Assembly (NCBI GenBank): GCA_035506275.1
Contig: DATJPT010000002.1
Span: forward strand, 1 to 64,000
From: Bacteroidota bacterium
GTDB lineage: Bacteria; Bacteroidota; Ignavibacteria; UBA10030; UBA8401
Reading direction: 5' to 3'
Length of the DNA stretch: 64,000 nt
Shown: piece after piece, positions 8,722 through 17,258 of the stretch
Position numbering within the stretch: the stretch's first letter is position 1
Layout of the letters: each line of letters starts with the position of its first letter
Translations under genes and position numbers: made by a program
Notes under the pieces: model-generated
The model's database searches: none
Seen by the model: only the letters and a program-made list of their open reading frames with translations
Told to the model about the DNA's origin: nothing

Positions 8722-9552
8722 ATGATCCGCCGCCTTGCATATTTAGCCCTCTTTTCATCCCTTGCGAATTTCAACCTGGCCGCACAGGATTCCGCGGCGG
8801 CCATGTCCCTCGACCGGATCGTAATCAACGATGCTAAAATCGCACTAGAGGACGGTCTTTCTTACTGGTCGGCACCGGCGCATTTTTCCGGCCGGGATTG
8901 GATCATTGCCGGGGGAGCTGCCGGGGGGCTCATTGGCCTGGTCTCCGCTGACAGCCATCTCGCCAGCATGTTCAGCATCCAGACAGATGATCAACTGCCG
9001 AATTCTCCATGGGAGATTCCAACCTATTACGGTGAGTTCCCCTACGCGGGGATTTTTTCTGCAGGGGTTTATACAGCAGGTCTCTTTTCAGGGGAGAAAA
9101 ACATTCGAGTCACCGGGCGGCTCCTTCTCGAAAGTCTGCTCTTCTCCGGTTCAGCGGTCATCGTCCTTCGGTACGTCACGGCTAGAACCGGCCCGGGACC
9201 TGGCGGCAATTCGCACGACTTCAAGGCATTCCGTTGGGACGCTGAACGGCAATCCTTCCCTTCGGGGCACAGTGTGGCAGCGTTCGCGATGTCGACGGTA
9301 CTCGCCGAACAGATCAACAATCCTTTTGCATCGATCGGGCTATACGGCATGGCTGCGCTGACCGCCTATTCACGCGTGCGCTTCACCCAGCACTGGACAT
9401 CCGACGTAGCGGCAGGCAGTGCGCTGGGAATTGCGACCGGTCTCTATGTTATTTCAAGAGAACGAGAGCGCGAAGGACGAGGCGGCGCCAACGGCGGGCT
9501 GTCCATCATGCCGACGGCCAACGGTCTTTGTGTGCAGTATTCATTCCGGTAG
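8722..9552 (+). CDS. PAP2-superfamily membrane-associated phosphatase
   Basis: A 276-residue protein from the ATG at 8722, which opens with a signal peptide (MIRRLAYLALFSSL, cleavage near LAAQ). Conserved PAP2 motifs are present: a divergent first motif (TARTGPGPGG in place of the usual K-x6-RP), PSGH (in SFPSGHSVAAFA) and SRx5Hx3D (SRVRFTQHWTSD). Hydrophobic stretches around them suit a membrane enzyme with a periplasmic active site. Relatives hydrolyse undecaprenyl pyrophosphate, phosphatidate or lipid A phosphates. The weak first motif leaves the substrate open. It converges on the flxA gene with a 49-bp gap and has no evident partner nearby. Confidence 0.82.
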   Translation: MIRRLAYLALFSSLANFNLAAQDSAAAMSLDRIVINDAKIALEDGLSYWSAPAHFSGRDWIIAGGAAGGLIGLVSADSHLASMFSIQTDDQLPNSPWEIPTYYGEFPYAGIFSAGVYTAGLFSGEKNIRVTGRLLLESLLFSGSAVIVLRYVTARTGPGPGGNSHDFKAFRWDAERQSFPSGHSVAAFAMSTVLAEQINNPFASIGLYGMAALTAYSRVRFTQHWTSDVAAGSALGIATGLYVISREREREGRGGANGGLSIMPTANGLCVQYSFR

Positions 9553-9601
9553 CCGTCATCCCCTTTTTTCGCAGCCGGATTCGGTTTACCTCATCTCTCA
9601 A

Positions 9602-10441
9602 TTAATATTCTGGCGGGAGTTTCCGGAGCTGCTCGTACGTAAACACCGGTCCGTCTTTACAGACATACACTGACCCGACTGTACAATGTCCGCATTTCCC
9701 TACACCGCATTTCATTCTATTCTCTAACGTCGTAAAGACCGTTTGCGGTGCGAAACCCAATCGTTCCAGTACCGGAAACGTGAACTTTATCATGATCGGG
9801 GGACCGCAAACAACGGCGATCGTCTTCTCGCTTGACGGAGCCAAATCCTCTAAGACCTTCGGGACGAATCCAACCTTGCCTTTCCATGCGGGATTTTCTC
9901 CCCCCGGATCGACCGTTGTCACGAGCGTCATGTCGGATCGTTTTCCCCATTCGTCCAATTCGTGCTTATACACAAGGTCGGCAACGGAACGAGCGCCGTA
10001 GACAACGGTGACGTTGTTGAACCATTCGCGCAGGTCGAGCGCGTTCCAGATAACGCAACGCATCGGCGGCAGCGCAATACCTCCCGCAACAAATAACAGG
10101 TTCTTTCCCTTCCACTCTTCAAGAGGGAAGATGTTTCCATAGGGGCCACGGAACCCGATAATGTCCCCCTCTTCTTTTCGGGCGAGCACGGAGGTCACGC
10201 GGCCGGCTTGGCGGAAGGTGCACTCAATGTATTCTTTGCGCGTCGGCGATGATGCGATACAGAAGGTCGATTCGCCTTCCCCGAAGACGGAATACTCGCC
10301 GAATTGTCCTGCGTTGAAGGTGAACTGTTCACGATCGGCATCATTCTTAAATTTCAGACGGAACGTTCTGACGCCCGGCGCCTCTTCGGTGACCTTTTCG
10401 ATCCGCATCAAATACGGATTGTACGTATTGTTTGAAGACAT
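9602..10441 (-). CDS. flxA: FlxA-like FAD/NAD(P)H oxidoreductase subunit
   Basis: A 279-residue flavoprotein of the ferredoxin-NADP reductase type. An FAD-binding barrel (residues 8-100, with FCIASSP) is followed by a nucleotide-binding domain (GGIALPPMR at about 120-128; VVCGPPIMIK near 210). A C-terminal cluster of four cysteines (C245, C250, C253, C261 in CGVGKCGHC ... C) fits a [2Fe-2S] centre. This is the architecture of FlxA, sulfhydrogenase gamma and dihydroorotate dehydrogenase electron-transfer subunits. It is the last gene of the hdr-flx run, 71 bp after flxB. The predicted role is to take electrons from NADH or NADPH and pass them through FlxB, FlxC and FlxD to HdrA. It could also belong to a hydrogenase-type complex, but no hydrogenase large subunit is present. 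Confidence 0.85.
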   Translation of the reverse strand: MSSNNTYNPYLMRIEKVTEEAPGVRTFRLKFKNDADREQFTFNAGQFGEYSVFGEGESTFCIASSPTRKEYIECTFRQAGRVTSVLARKEEGDIIGFRGPYGNIFPLEEWKGKNLLFVAGGIALPPMRCVIWNALDLREWFNNVTVVYGARSVADLVYKHELDEWGKRSDMTLVTTVDPGGENPAWKGKVGFVPKVLEDLAPSSEKTIAVVCGPPIMIKFTFPVLERLGFAPQTVFTTLENRMKCGVGKCGHCTVGSVYVCKDGPVFTYEQLRKLPPEY

Positions 10442-10512
10442 ATTTCGATTCCGGCTTTTACTGAACCGCTATCGCAATTTCTCCCGCCCCTCAACAAACG
10501 AAACCCGGAGCA

Positions 10513-11535
10513 TCACACCGTTTCGATCGCGGCGGCAACATCAAGGAGCTGTTCTTTCAGGTTCATATCTGCGGGACACGCACGCGAGCATCGTCCGCAG
10601 CCGACACAACCGGGTAATTCATACTGCTGCGGCTGGTAGCAAAACTTATGCATCACCCGCTGCCGCCAGCGGTCGCTTTGGACGGGACGCGGATTGTGCC
10701 CGGACGTGTGCAGCGTGAACAGCGCGAACGCGCAAGAATCCCAGCAGCGCGCACGATCGCCTTTCTTTGCCGTCCCCTCATCCTGGATGTCGAAGCACGA
10801 ACACATCGGGCATACGAACGCGCACGCGCCGCATCCAATACAGCGCAAGGAAGCTTCGTACCAGATCGCATTCCCGAAACCCCCCGCGAGCTTTTGGGAA
10901 AGCTCATGATGCGAAAATGCCCTTTCAACCTTTGCTAAGTATATTTCTTTCCCGATGGGCGCGGGCTCTGCGAACAGATCGTTGTGCGATGCAATCAGAG
11001 CAGCCCCTTTTTCCGAGCCGGATTCGACGAAATAGCAGCCGTTTTCGACCGGCGTCAAGAGAATATCGCTTCCTGTTGCGTCCCCGGGCGAACTGCTCGC
11101 AGACGTGCAGAAGCAATCGGCATCAGCTTTTGTGCAGCTCACGCTGATGACGGTCAGTGCGTTCATTCGTTGAGCGACAAATACATCGGAAATATCGCGG
11201 GCGAAGAAATCGGCGAGCCGCTGCAGCGCCGAAGCGTCGCAGGGACGGGAACCGAAAAGCACGCATTCGGGCACCGGCACCGCTGCGTAATCCTTCACGC
11301 GTACCTCGCCGTCTTCGAAATCGTACGAGATAAGCCTCTGATATTTCGGAAAGAGCAGTTCCTTTGGCGATTCCGTTGTCTGGGTGAAGTCAAACACCAC
11401 GGCGTTCACATCCGTAACAGGAGCGAAAAAAACTTTCTCCCCCTTGCGCTGCGGCGCGTAGAGTTTCTTGCCGGATGCAGTGATCGCATCAAGAAGTGTC
11501 AGCAAGTTTTCATGGGAGAGTGAGTATGTATCCAT
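10513..11535 (-). CDS. flxB: FlxB-like iron-sulfur protein (sulfhydrogenase beta type)
   Basis: A 340-residue cytoplasmic protein with two C-terminal [4Fe-4S] motifs, C232-C235-C238-C242 (CIGCGACAFVC) and C310-C313-C316-C320 (CVGCGRCSRAC). The N-terminal 200 residues resemble the beta subunit of sulfhydrogenases and AsrA-like proteins, with additional cysteines (SRPCD at about 99, CFC at 141-143). The ATG at 11535 is chosen because the longer frame would run into flxC by 77 bases; this start leaves a 16-bp gap. Position between flxC and flxA supports an electron-wiring role in the Flx module. Confidence 0.82.
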   Translation of the reverse strand: MDTYSLSHENLLTLLDAITASGKKLYAPQRKGEKVFFAPVTDVNAVVFDFTQTTESPKELLFPKYQRLISYDFEDGEVRVKDYAAVPVPECVLFGSRPCDASALQRLADFFARDISDVFVAQRMNALTVISVSCTKADADCFCTSASSSPGDATGSDILLTPVENGCYFVESGSEKGAALIASHNDLFAEPAPIGKEIYLAKVERAFSHHELSQKLAGGFGNAIWYEASLRCIGCGACAFVCPMCSCFDIQDEGTAKKGDRARCWDSCAFALFTLHTSGHNPRPVQSDRWRQRVMHKFCYQPQQYELPGCVGCGRCSRACPADMNLKEQLLDVAAAIETV

Positions 11536-11551
11536 ACGATTGCTTGAGGCG

Positions 11552-12352
11552 TTACAGGATAAATGCTTCTTTATCTTCCGCGCGGAACGACGATAACGCG
11601 GCCGGCGCGTTGCATTGCGTTCCGGCATGCTGGCCGAATTCCCGCTCGACGATGCGTGTCGCTTCGATCGTCAGGAGTGCTATCGGAATCCCGACCGGGC
11701 ATGCGATGGTGCACGAACCGCATTGCACACACCGCCCTGCAAGATGCATCGCGCGATTGATGTGCCATTCAAAATTCCCGATCGCGTTCGCTGCGACGTC
11801 CACCCACTGCGGCTGGTTGCAGTCCGTGATGCAGCGGTCGCAGTAGCACAACGGGCATGATGAACGGCATGCGTAACACTTGAAGCATCGCGATAATTCA
11901 TCCTGCCAAAACGCGAACCGCTTTTCGACGGACATCGCAGCGAGCGTTTCGATCTCTTTCTTCACGGGGGGCGGAAATACCACCGGATGGGCTGCGGCAT
12001 ACTTTTCGAGCGAGGCATTGTCCGTCAATTCAATCACTGCGGCATCTTCAATAGCGAGGAGCACAAGGTCGCTGCTTTTGATCTGCCGCTCAGCGATCAA
12101 TTGGATAATCGACCGTACCACCGCGGGGGTGGTGACGACGGCCGGCGTTCCCATTCTTTTGATTTCAGGCTTAAGGAGATAGACGGCAAGATTTTGCCGG
12201 CATCGTTGATCCCACACGAGCTGCGGCACATCCTCAGCGGTTCGAATGAAAACGGGGCGCACCCTGTTGCCGCTTCCATTCCCGTAGCCGACGATCACGT
12301 TCGCTCTTCCGGATTCTAAGAGCTCTTTCGCTTTCTCATGTAAGGCTTGCAT
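11552..12352 (-). CDS. flxC: FlxC-like iron-sulfur protein
   Basis: A 266-residue protein from the ATG at 12352; a TTG 48 bases upstream is less likely. The first half resembles coenzyme-F420-hydrogenase-beta-like or FdhB-like proteins (VIVGYGNGSGNRVRPVF near residue 20). The second half is cysteine-rich: a CFKCYACRSSCPLCYCDRC region and then CVQCGSCTIACP, enough for at least two [4Fe-4S] clusters. It lies between flxD and flxB. In characterised FlxABCD-HdrABC systems of sulfate reducers the corresponding subunit carries electrons within the Flx module. Exact subunit equivalence is inferred from order and cysteine pattern. Confidence 0.76.
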   Translation of the reverse strand: MQALHEKAKELLESGRANVIVGYGNGSGNRVRPVFIRTAEDVPQLVWDQRCRQNLAVYLLKPEIKRMGTPAVVTTPAVVRSIIQLIAERQIKSSDLVLLAIEDAAVIELTDNASLEKYAAAHPVVFPPPVKKEIETLAAMSVEKRFAFWQDELSRCFKCYACRSSCPLCYCDRCITDCNQPQWVDVAANAIGNFEWHINRAMHLAGRCVQCGSCTIACPVGIPIALLTIEATRIVEREFGQHAGTQCNAPAALSSFRAEDKEAFIL

Positions 12353-12392
12353 AGATTTTCTCTGACCGGATTGGATCGATTCCGCCCGCTGA

Positions 12393-12827
12393 TCATGCAA
12401 CTTCTTTGGTCATCCTCTGAAATGCCGCCGCCGGTCCAAGCTCGCGGACTTCAGCGACGGCAGCGTTCACGACCTCCGCCCACTTTGCCCCTTCAGCGGC
12501 AGAAACCCACGAGAATTTCACGCGGCGCATATCCACGCCCATATACTCCATCATCTGCCGGAAAACGATCCATCGGCGCCGCGCGTGAAAGTTTCCCGAA
12601 GTGTAGTGGCAATCGTTCGGATGGCAGCCGGACACGATGATGCCGTCCGCACCCTGAGCGAATGCTTTGAGCAAGAGATTATAGTCGATACGGCCCGTGC
12701 ATGGGAACCGCACAATGCGGACATTCGTCGCGTACTTGATGCGGCTCGTACCGGTCAAGTCAGCGCCGGCATACGTGCACCAGTTGCAGACGAACGCGAC
12801 AACCTTAGGCTCGAACGGCGGTTCCAT
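12393..12827 (-). CDS. flxD: MvhD/FlxD-like [2Fe-2S] linker subunit
   Basis: A 144-residue protein of the methyl-viologen-reducing hydrogenase delta family. It opens with KVVAFVCNWCTYAGADL and contains the conserved cysteines C14, C17, C43, C68 and C73 (GCHPNDCHY). In methanogens MvhD joins the hydrogenase to HdrA and carries a [2Fe-2S] cluster; FlxD is its NAD(P)H-linked counterpart. The true start is the ATG at 12827, whose first base is also the last base of the hdrA stop codon (TAATG), so translation is probably coupled. The longer open frame upstream is a shadow of hdrA. Confidence 0.9.
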   Translation of the reverse strand: MEPPFEPKVVAFVCNWCTYAGADLTGTSRIKYATNVRIVRFPCTGRIDYNLLLKAFAQGADGIIVSGCHPNDCHYTSGNFHARRRWIVFRQMMEYMGVDMRRVKFSWVSAAEGAKWAEVVNAAVAEVRELGPAAAFQRMTKEVA

Positions 12828-14824
12828 TAGGCTAACAACTCCATGACTTCTGCATATACTTGTTCGTTGCTGTAGCCCTGCAGGTCGATCGACTTTGACC
12901 GGCAGAACGCCACGCACGTGCCGCATCCCTGGCATAACCCGGAATTGACTTTCGCAACCGTCTTCATGAGTTTTCCTTCCCGCGTTCTTATTTCTTCCTG
13001 CTCGATTGCATTGTACGGACATGCCGTTTGGCACGTAAAGCATCCGATACATGTTGAGAACACCGGCGGCGCCGCGCGATTCACAACGGCGATCACCGGC
13101 TCGCGCGTCAATTCGTCGGCGGAGAACAACCCGAGCACCTTGCTTGCAGCGGCGGAGGCCTGGCCGACGGAGTCGGGAATGTCCTTCGGCGCCTGGCACG
13201 CTCCGGCAAGAAATATTCCGGCCGTATTCGTCTCCACCGGACGCAGTTTAGGATGCGCTTCCGAGAAGAAATGATGCGCATCATAGCTGACGTGCAGTTT
13301 TTGCGCAAGCTCCTCCGCCCCTTCGTTCGCAACACCCGCCGTTGCGAGCACGACCATGTCAGCTTCAATCTCCACCGGCTCCCCACCGAGCAGCGTATCG
13401 GCGCCGCGCACAATCAGCTTGCCCTCCCGTTCATAGATCCGCGATACACGCCCGCGGATGTAGTTCACATCGTCTTCCTCAATCGCTCTGCGCACGAACT
13501 CGTCATACCCCTTGCCCCCGGCCCGAATATCCATATAAAAGACGTACGCATTGCCGTCGTGAACTTTGTGCTTATAGAGCATCGCGTGCTTGGCAGTGTA
13601 CATGCAGCAGATCTTCGAGCAATACTCGATCCCTTTCGCCGGATCGCGCGAACCCGCACATGCGATGAAGACAATCGTTTTCGGCACCGTGCCGTCGGAC
13701 GGGCGACGCGGTTCACCCAGCGTCGGACCCGAAGCGGAAAGGAGCCGCTCGAACTGCAAACCGGTCAGGACATCCTTGTATTTGCCGTATCCGTATTCGG
13801 GGAAGAAGGATGTTTCTTTGATAGTGAAGCCGGTGGCAACGACGACGGAACCGACGTCCACCTCGATGAATTCATCCTGCTGTTCGAACCGGATCGCATC
13901 CGCCGGGCATTTGGTCTTGCAGAACTTGCACTTCCCGTTCTTGAAATACGTGCAGCGAGAGCGGTCGATGACGGGCTTGTTCGGAACGGCTTGCGGGAAG
14001 GGGATGTAGATCGCACTGCGCACGCCGAGTCCCGTATTGAACTCGCTCGGAATTTTTTTGATCGGACATGCCGTCACACATTCACCGCAGCCGGTGCACG
14101 CCTTCTCGTCGATGCTTTTTGCCTTCTTGCGGATCCGCGCTGTGAAGTTGCCGATGAAGCCGGTGAGGCTTTCTACCTCTGCATACGTGTAGAGCGTAAT
14201 GTTCGGATGCTGCGCGACTTCCACCATGCGCGGTGTGAGAATGCACTGGGAGCAGTCGAGGGTGGGGAACGTCTCCGAGAGCTGAGACATATGTCCGCCG
14301 ATCGACGGATCGTCTTCCACCAGCACCACTTTTTGCCCTGCGTTGGCAATATCGAGTGCGGCCTGGATCCCTGCAATACCTCCCCCGATCACGAGCGCGG
14401 TTTTTGTAACGGGGACTTTGATCGGATACAGCGGCTTATCCCGCTTTGCTTTTTCGACCATCATCGCAACAAGATCGGCGGCTTTCTCGGTCGTCGCATC
14501 TCCTCTGGCATGCACCCAGGAGCAGTGTTCGCGCAGGTTCGCCATCTCGCAGAGGAACGGGTTCAATCCTGCTTCGGCGCATGTCCTGCGGAATGTCGGT
14601 TCGTGCATGCGGGGTGAACACGCAGCCACGACAACGCCGGTAAGGTTCTTTTCCTTGATCGCCTGGCGGATAAGGTTCTGCCCGGGGTCGGAACACATAT
14701 ACTTATAGTCCACGCTCTGTACGACACCCGGCATGCGCGCAACCGTCTTCGCCACTTTTTCACAATCGACGGTCGCGCTGATGTTCTCGCCGCAATGACA
14801 GATAAAAACTCCGATTCGTGACAT
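12827..14824 (-). CDS. hdrA: HdrA-like flavoprotein, electron-bifurcating core subunit
   Basis: A 665-residue protein. The ATG at 14824 gives the typical HdrA opening (MSRIGVFICHCGENIS). An FAD-binding Rossmann segment (VIGGGIAGIQAALDIA, about 145-160) is followed by a [4Fe-4S] motif (CTGCGECVTACP), a second cysteine group (CKFCKTKC) and, near the C-terminus, two ferredoxin motifs (CIGCFTCQTACP, CQGCGTCVAFC). HdrA carries the flavin where electron bifurcation takes place in heterodisulfide reductase complexes. It follows hdrB by 17 bp and overlaps flxD by one base. The organism has no visible methanogenesis genes, so the acceptor is probably another disulfide or thiol system, as proposed for bacterial Hdr-Flx. 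Confidence 0.94.
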   Translation of the reverse strand: MSRIGVFICHCGENISATVDCEKVAKTVARMPGVVQSVDYKYMCSDPGQNLIRQAIKEKNLTGVVVAACSPRMHEPTFRRTCAEAGLNPFLCEMANLREHCSWVHARGDATTEKAADLVAMMVEKAKRDKPLYPIKVPVTKTALVIGGGIAGIQAALDIANAGQKVVLVEDDPSIGGHMSQLSETFPTLDCSQCILTPRMVEVAQHPNITLYTYAEVESLTGFIGNFTARIRKKAKSIDEKACTGCGECVTACPIKKIPSEFNTGLGVRSAIYIPFPQAVPNKPVIDRSRCTYFKNGKCKFCKTKCPADAIRFEQQDEFIEVDVGSVVVATGFTIKETSFFPEYGYGKYKDVLTGLQFERLLSASGPTLGEPRRPSDGTVPKTIVFIACAGSRDPAKGIEYCSKICCMYTAKHAMLYKHKVHDGNAYVFYMDIRAGGKGYDEFVRRAIEEDDVNYIRGRVSRIYEREGKLIVRGADTLLGGEPVEIEADMVVLATAGVANEGAEELAQKLHVSYDAHHFFSEAHPKLRPVETNTAGIFLAGACQAPKDIPDSVGQASAAASKVLGLFSADELTREPVIAVVNRAAPPVFSTCIGCFTCQTACPYNAIEQEEIRTREGKLMKTVAKVNSGLCQGCGTCVAFCRSKSIDLQGYSNEQVYAEVMELLA

Positions 14825-14841
14825 CGCCTGACCTGATCTTC

Positions 14842-15741
14842 CTACGACACCCCCGCTGGTGTGCGGGCGGGTACATTGTGTTGAGCTTTGCTCTTGCCTT
14901 CCAGTCGAACCGGAACAAAATGCCGCTGTAATCCCAACGCCTGCGCATCGAGACCGAGGGCAATGCCGATTGCCTGTGTGACGTAGAGGATGGGAACGCC
15001 GAATTTCTTCCCCGTCGCACGCTCTATTTCTTTCCGGCGCATGTCGAGGTTGGAATGGCACATCGGACATGCAACGATCACCGCTTCAGCGCCCCGCGCG
15101 GCGGCATCCTCCAGAATTCTTCCCCCGAGATCCCCGACAATGTCTGTCCGTGTGATTGAAAAGCTCGCACCGCAGCATTCCGTTTTCATCGCCCAGTCGA
15201 GCGGCGTCGCGCCGATCCGCCTCATGAGGTCATCCATCTCCGTCGGGTCTTCCATCCGCGCGTGATGGACGACGCTCGCCGGGCGAACTAGGAGGCATCC
15301 GTAATAGCAGACAACCTTATGAGAAAAAGTTTTCGGGAATGATGCTGCCACCTCGGCCGTGAGTACCTGATTGAGCACCTCTAGAATATTGCGCACTGCC
15401 GTCGTACCGGCATACGGCATGTTGATCGCATCAGCAACATCCGCGCGCGCGCGGGCATCGCCGGCAAGTTCTGTTTTTGCCGAGGCAAGCCGATTAAAAC
15501 ACGCTGCGCACGGAACCAACAACTCCATCATTGTTTGTGCTTCTGCCTGAGCAAGGACCCTCGCCGGCAAAGCGAGCGACAGCGAGTGATCGAGCGAATG
15601 CGCTGAACTTGCACCGCAGCAATTCCATCCTTCAACTTCGTGCAGCTCCAAACCCAGTCTCGGCGCAATCGCGCGGAGCGACTCAGCGTATTCACGCGAG
15701 GAGCCTTCGAACGAACAGCCGGGGTAAAGTCCGATTTTCAT
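14842..15741 (-). CDS. hdrB: HdrB-like subunit with two CCG domains
   Basis: A 299-residue protein. It has two cysteine-rich CCG-type domains: C9, C41-C42, C78 and C81 in the first, C145 or C149, C189-C190, C225 and C228 in the second. In methanogenic HdrB these bind the two non-cubane [4Fe-4S] clusters that reduce the heterodisulfide. Both sets look complete, so the disulfide-reducing site should be functional. The ATG at 15741 overlaps the hdrC stop in an ATGA arrangement (15738-15741), a sign of translational coupling. An upstream extension of the frame overlaps hdrC and is not used. Confidence 0.93.
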   Translation of the reverse strand: MKIGLYPGCSFEGSSREYAESLRAIAPRLGLELHEVEGWNCCGASSAHSLDHSLSLALPARVLAQAEAQTMMELLVPCAACFNRLASAKTELAGDARARADVADAINMPYAGTTAVRNILEVLNQVLTAEVAASFPKTFSHKVVCYYGCLLVRPASVVHHARMEDPTEMDDLMRRIGATPLDWAMKTECCGASFSITRTDIVGDLGGRILEDAAARGAEAVIVACPMCHSNLDMRRKEIERATGKKFGVPILYVTQAIGIALGLDAQALGLQRHFVPVRLEGKSKAQHNVPARTPAGVS

Positions 15742-16310
15742 GCAGCGTGCTCCTTCTTCCTTTGCCCGGCGGAGAAAACCTGGCTGACGAGCTTTCTGTG
15801 AAATGAAGGAATGAGCGAAAGTTTTCCCTTCATCAGCATCACCGGAGCGAGGACAACATCCTGCCAGAGATGAAGGGTGCGCACCTTGTATTCTGCGATC
15901 AACCCAATTTCCCACAATCTGCCAAAACGCTTGATTGTATTCAGGAAGGAGGTGTGGAATGCAACAATATCTCTGGCGCGGGGATGAACGAGATTGAGAC
16001 GGAGCGACTCTGCACGGAGAACATCCATCGCTTTCGGAAGGTCTACTTCCATCGGACAACGGGCAACGCATGTTTGACAGGCGAGGCAGAGCCATATGGC
16101 ATAGCTGCCCAGTACTTTGCGTTCCGCTTCCGCTGTCCTGGTTTGCAACAACCGCAGGACGACGCTCGGCGTCAAATCCATGTGGTCTGCCGCGGGACAT
16201 CCCGCAGAGCATTTGCCGCATTGGTAGCAGCGTTGTACCGATATACCAGAAGTACGAACGAGATGATCAGCGAGAGTTGTAGCTCCCCCCTGGAGCGGAG
16301 CGGCAAGCAT
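15738..16310 (-). CDS. hdrC: HdrC-like iron-sulfur subunit
   Basis: A 190-residue protein with two ferredoxin-type [4Fe-4S] motifs, C28-C31-C34-C38 (CYQCGKCSAGCP) and C75-C78-C81-C85 (CLACQTCVARCP). HdrC relays electrons from HdrA to HdrB. The length matches the family. The ATG at 16310 has a GGGAG ribosome binding site and is the first gene of the seven-gene run, so the operon promoter should lie in the large upstream gap. The C-terminal part has a basic and hydrophobic character (VVLAPVMLMKGKLSLIP), as in many bacterial HdrC proteins. Confidence 0.93.
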   Translation of the reverse strand: MLAAPLQGGATTLADHLVRTSGISVQRCYQCGKCSAGCPAADHMDLTPSVVLRLLQTRTAEAERKVLGSYAIWLCLACQTCVARCPMEVDLPKAMDVLRAESLRLNLVHPRARDIVAFHTSFLNTIKRFGRLWEIGLIAEYKVRTLHLWQDVVLAPVMLMKGKLSLIPSFHRKLVSQVFSAGQRKKEHAA

Positions 16311-16862
16311 TAGTTTCTCCCGAATAGAAACGCGTGAAGCGTTCTTCGCGGAGGGAAGGTGAAAGCAGTCAATTCATGGCCGGTGCCATACCCTAACACA
16401 CAACTACGGCAGCAGCCAAGAGTCCGACAGTAGAATTGGGATGTGTCCGTTCTGACTCGTTACAGCCACGGGGAAGAGCAATTTCTTTCTTGATAATGCG
16501 AGCATCTCAATCTCATAAACTGAAAGAACCGGACAACGGGGAACATGTACTGATGACTCCTTTCACATCGTCCTCTGCATAGATAACCGCTACAATATAT
16601 GAAGAAAAAAATAAATTAGAAGCCATTTCAAAAAATTAATTTAGACTGACGCTCCGCCCGAAGGGATGCCTTTGCCAGACGCGTCCGCATTTTGGGGACT
16701 TGCTTCCCAAAAGGACAGCGGTTACTGCAAAGAGGAGAAAGAATCGCTGGAGGAGATAAAGGATAAGCGGGGAATCGGGTCTGCCCTTCAAGTCAACGTT
16801 CCGCTTTCAACGGAACAGGTTCGCTCAGGGTGAACGAGCTTTTATTACAACTCAAAGAAACA

Positions 16863-16909
16863 CTTCGTCCTGAGCGAGTGGCGCGGCGTCATCGCGCCAC
16901 GAGACGAAG
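16863..16909. repeat. Nested-hairpin repeat element
   Basis: Outer arms CTTCGTC (16863-16869) and GACGAAG (16903-16909) enclose an inner perfect 8-bp stem GTGGCGCG (16878-16885) / CGCGCCAC (16893-16900). The arm between them reads CTGAGCGAG. An inverted copy of the same arrangement with a different inner stem (GTGCCGC / GCGGCGC) lies near 62751-62790. It is intergenic and non-coding. Confidence 0.75.
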
Positions 16910-17198
16910 GACATCCTGTTCACAAAGGTCTCTTTCGGGGAGTAAGTGAACCTCGCCGAGTCGAGTCTTCGACCGCCCGAAGAGCGGGAGAGCGCATCGT
17001 CAACGACTGTGTCTCCCATAGTTCCGTTGAGCCTGCTTATACGTGAATTCTCCTGCTTCAACTTCTCCTACCCCCCCAGCTTGAAGCCTAGACTGTTGTC
17101 CCCTTGAGTCCGCCGTAACCTCTTATTTGTTCCTTGTCCTTCCATCGGTCTTCTCCATTTGTGTCAACCTGTTTTAGGACGACTCACCTCCAGAAAGA

Positions 17199-17230
17199 AA
17201 AAAGGCCGGGATGAATGTCCCGGCCTTTTT
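17199..17230 (-). terminator. Strong intrinsic terminator downstream of the CE15 gene
   Basis: A perfect 13-bp inverted repeat, AAAAAGGCCGGGA (17199-17211) and TCCCGGCCTTTTT (17218-17230), with a 6-base loop. On the minus strand it is followed by a T-rich run and begins about 30 bases past the CE15 stop codon. A/T runs on both sides could let it work in both directions. Confidence 0.9.
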
Positions 17231-17258
17231 ATTTTCGAGGAAAATCTAATGAACAGTA

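Larger units (their letters stand above)
16311..17258. other. 948-bp intergenic region with repeat elements upstream of the hdr-flx operon
   Basis: No convincing gene. The part next to hdrC (16311 to about 16640) should hold the operon promoter and is rich in A and T around 16590-16640. From about 16645 to 16930 there is repeat-like sequence (ACGCTCCGCCCGAAGGGATG, TCGCTCAGGGTGAACGAGC and the nested hairpin listed separately). A terminator for the CE15 gene lies at the right end. A 69-residue frame at 16852-17061 is a repeat shadow. Confidence 0.6.

Noticed and set aside
13253-14617. 454-residue open frame on the plus strand
   Set aside because: It is the antisense shadow of hdrA, whose cysteine motifs and FAD site are certain; no domain is recognisable in it.
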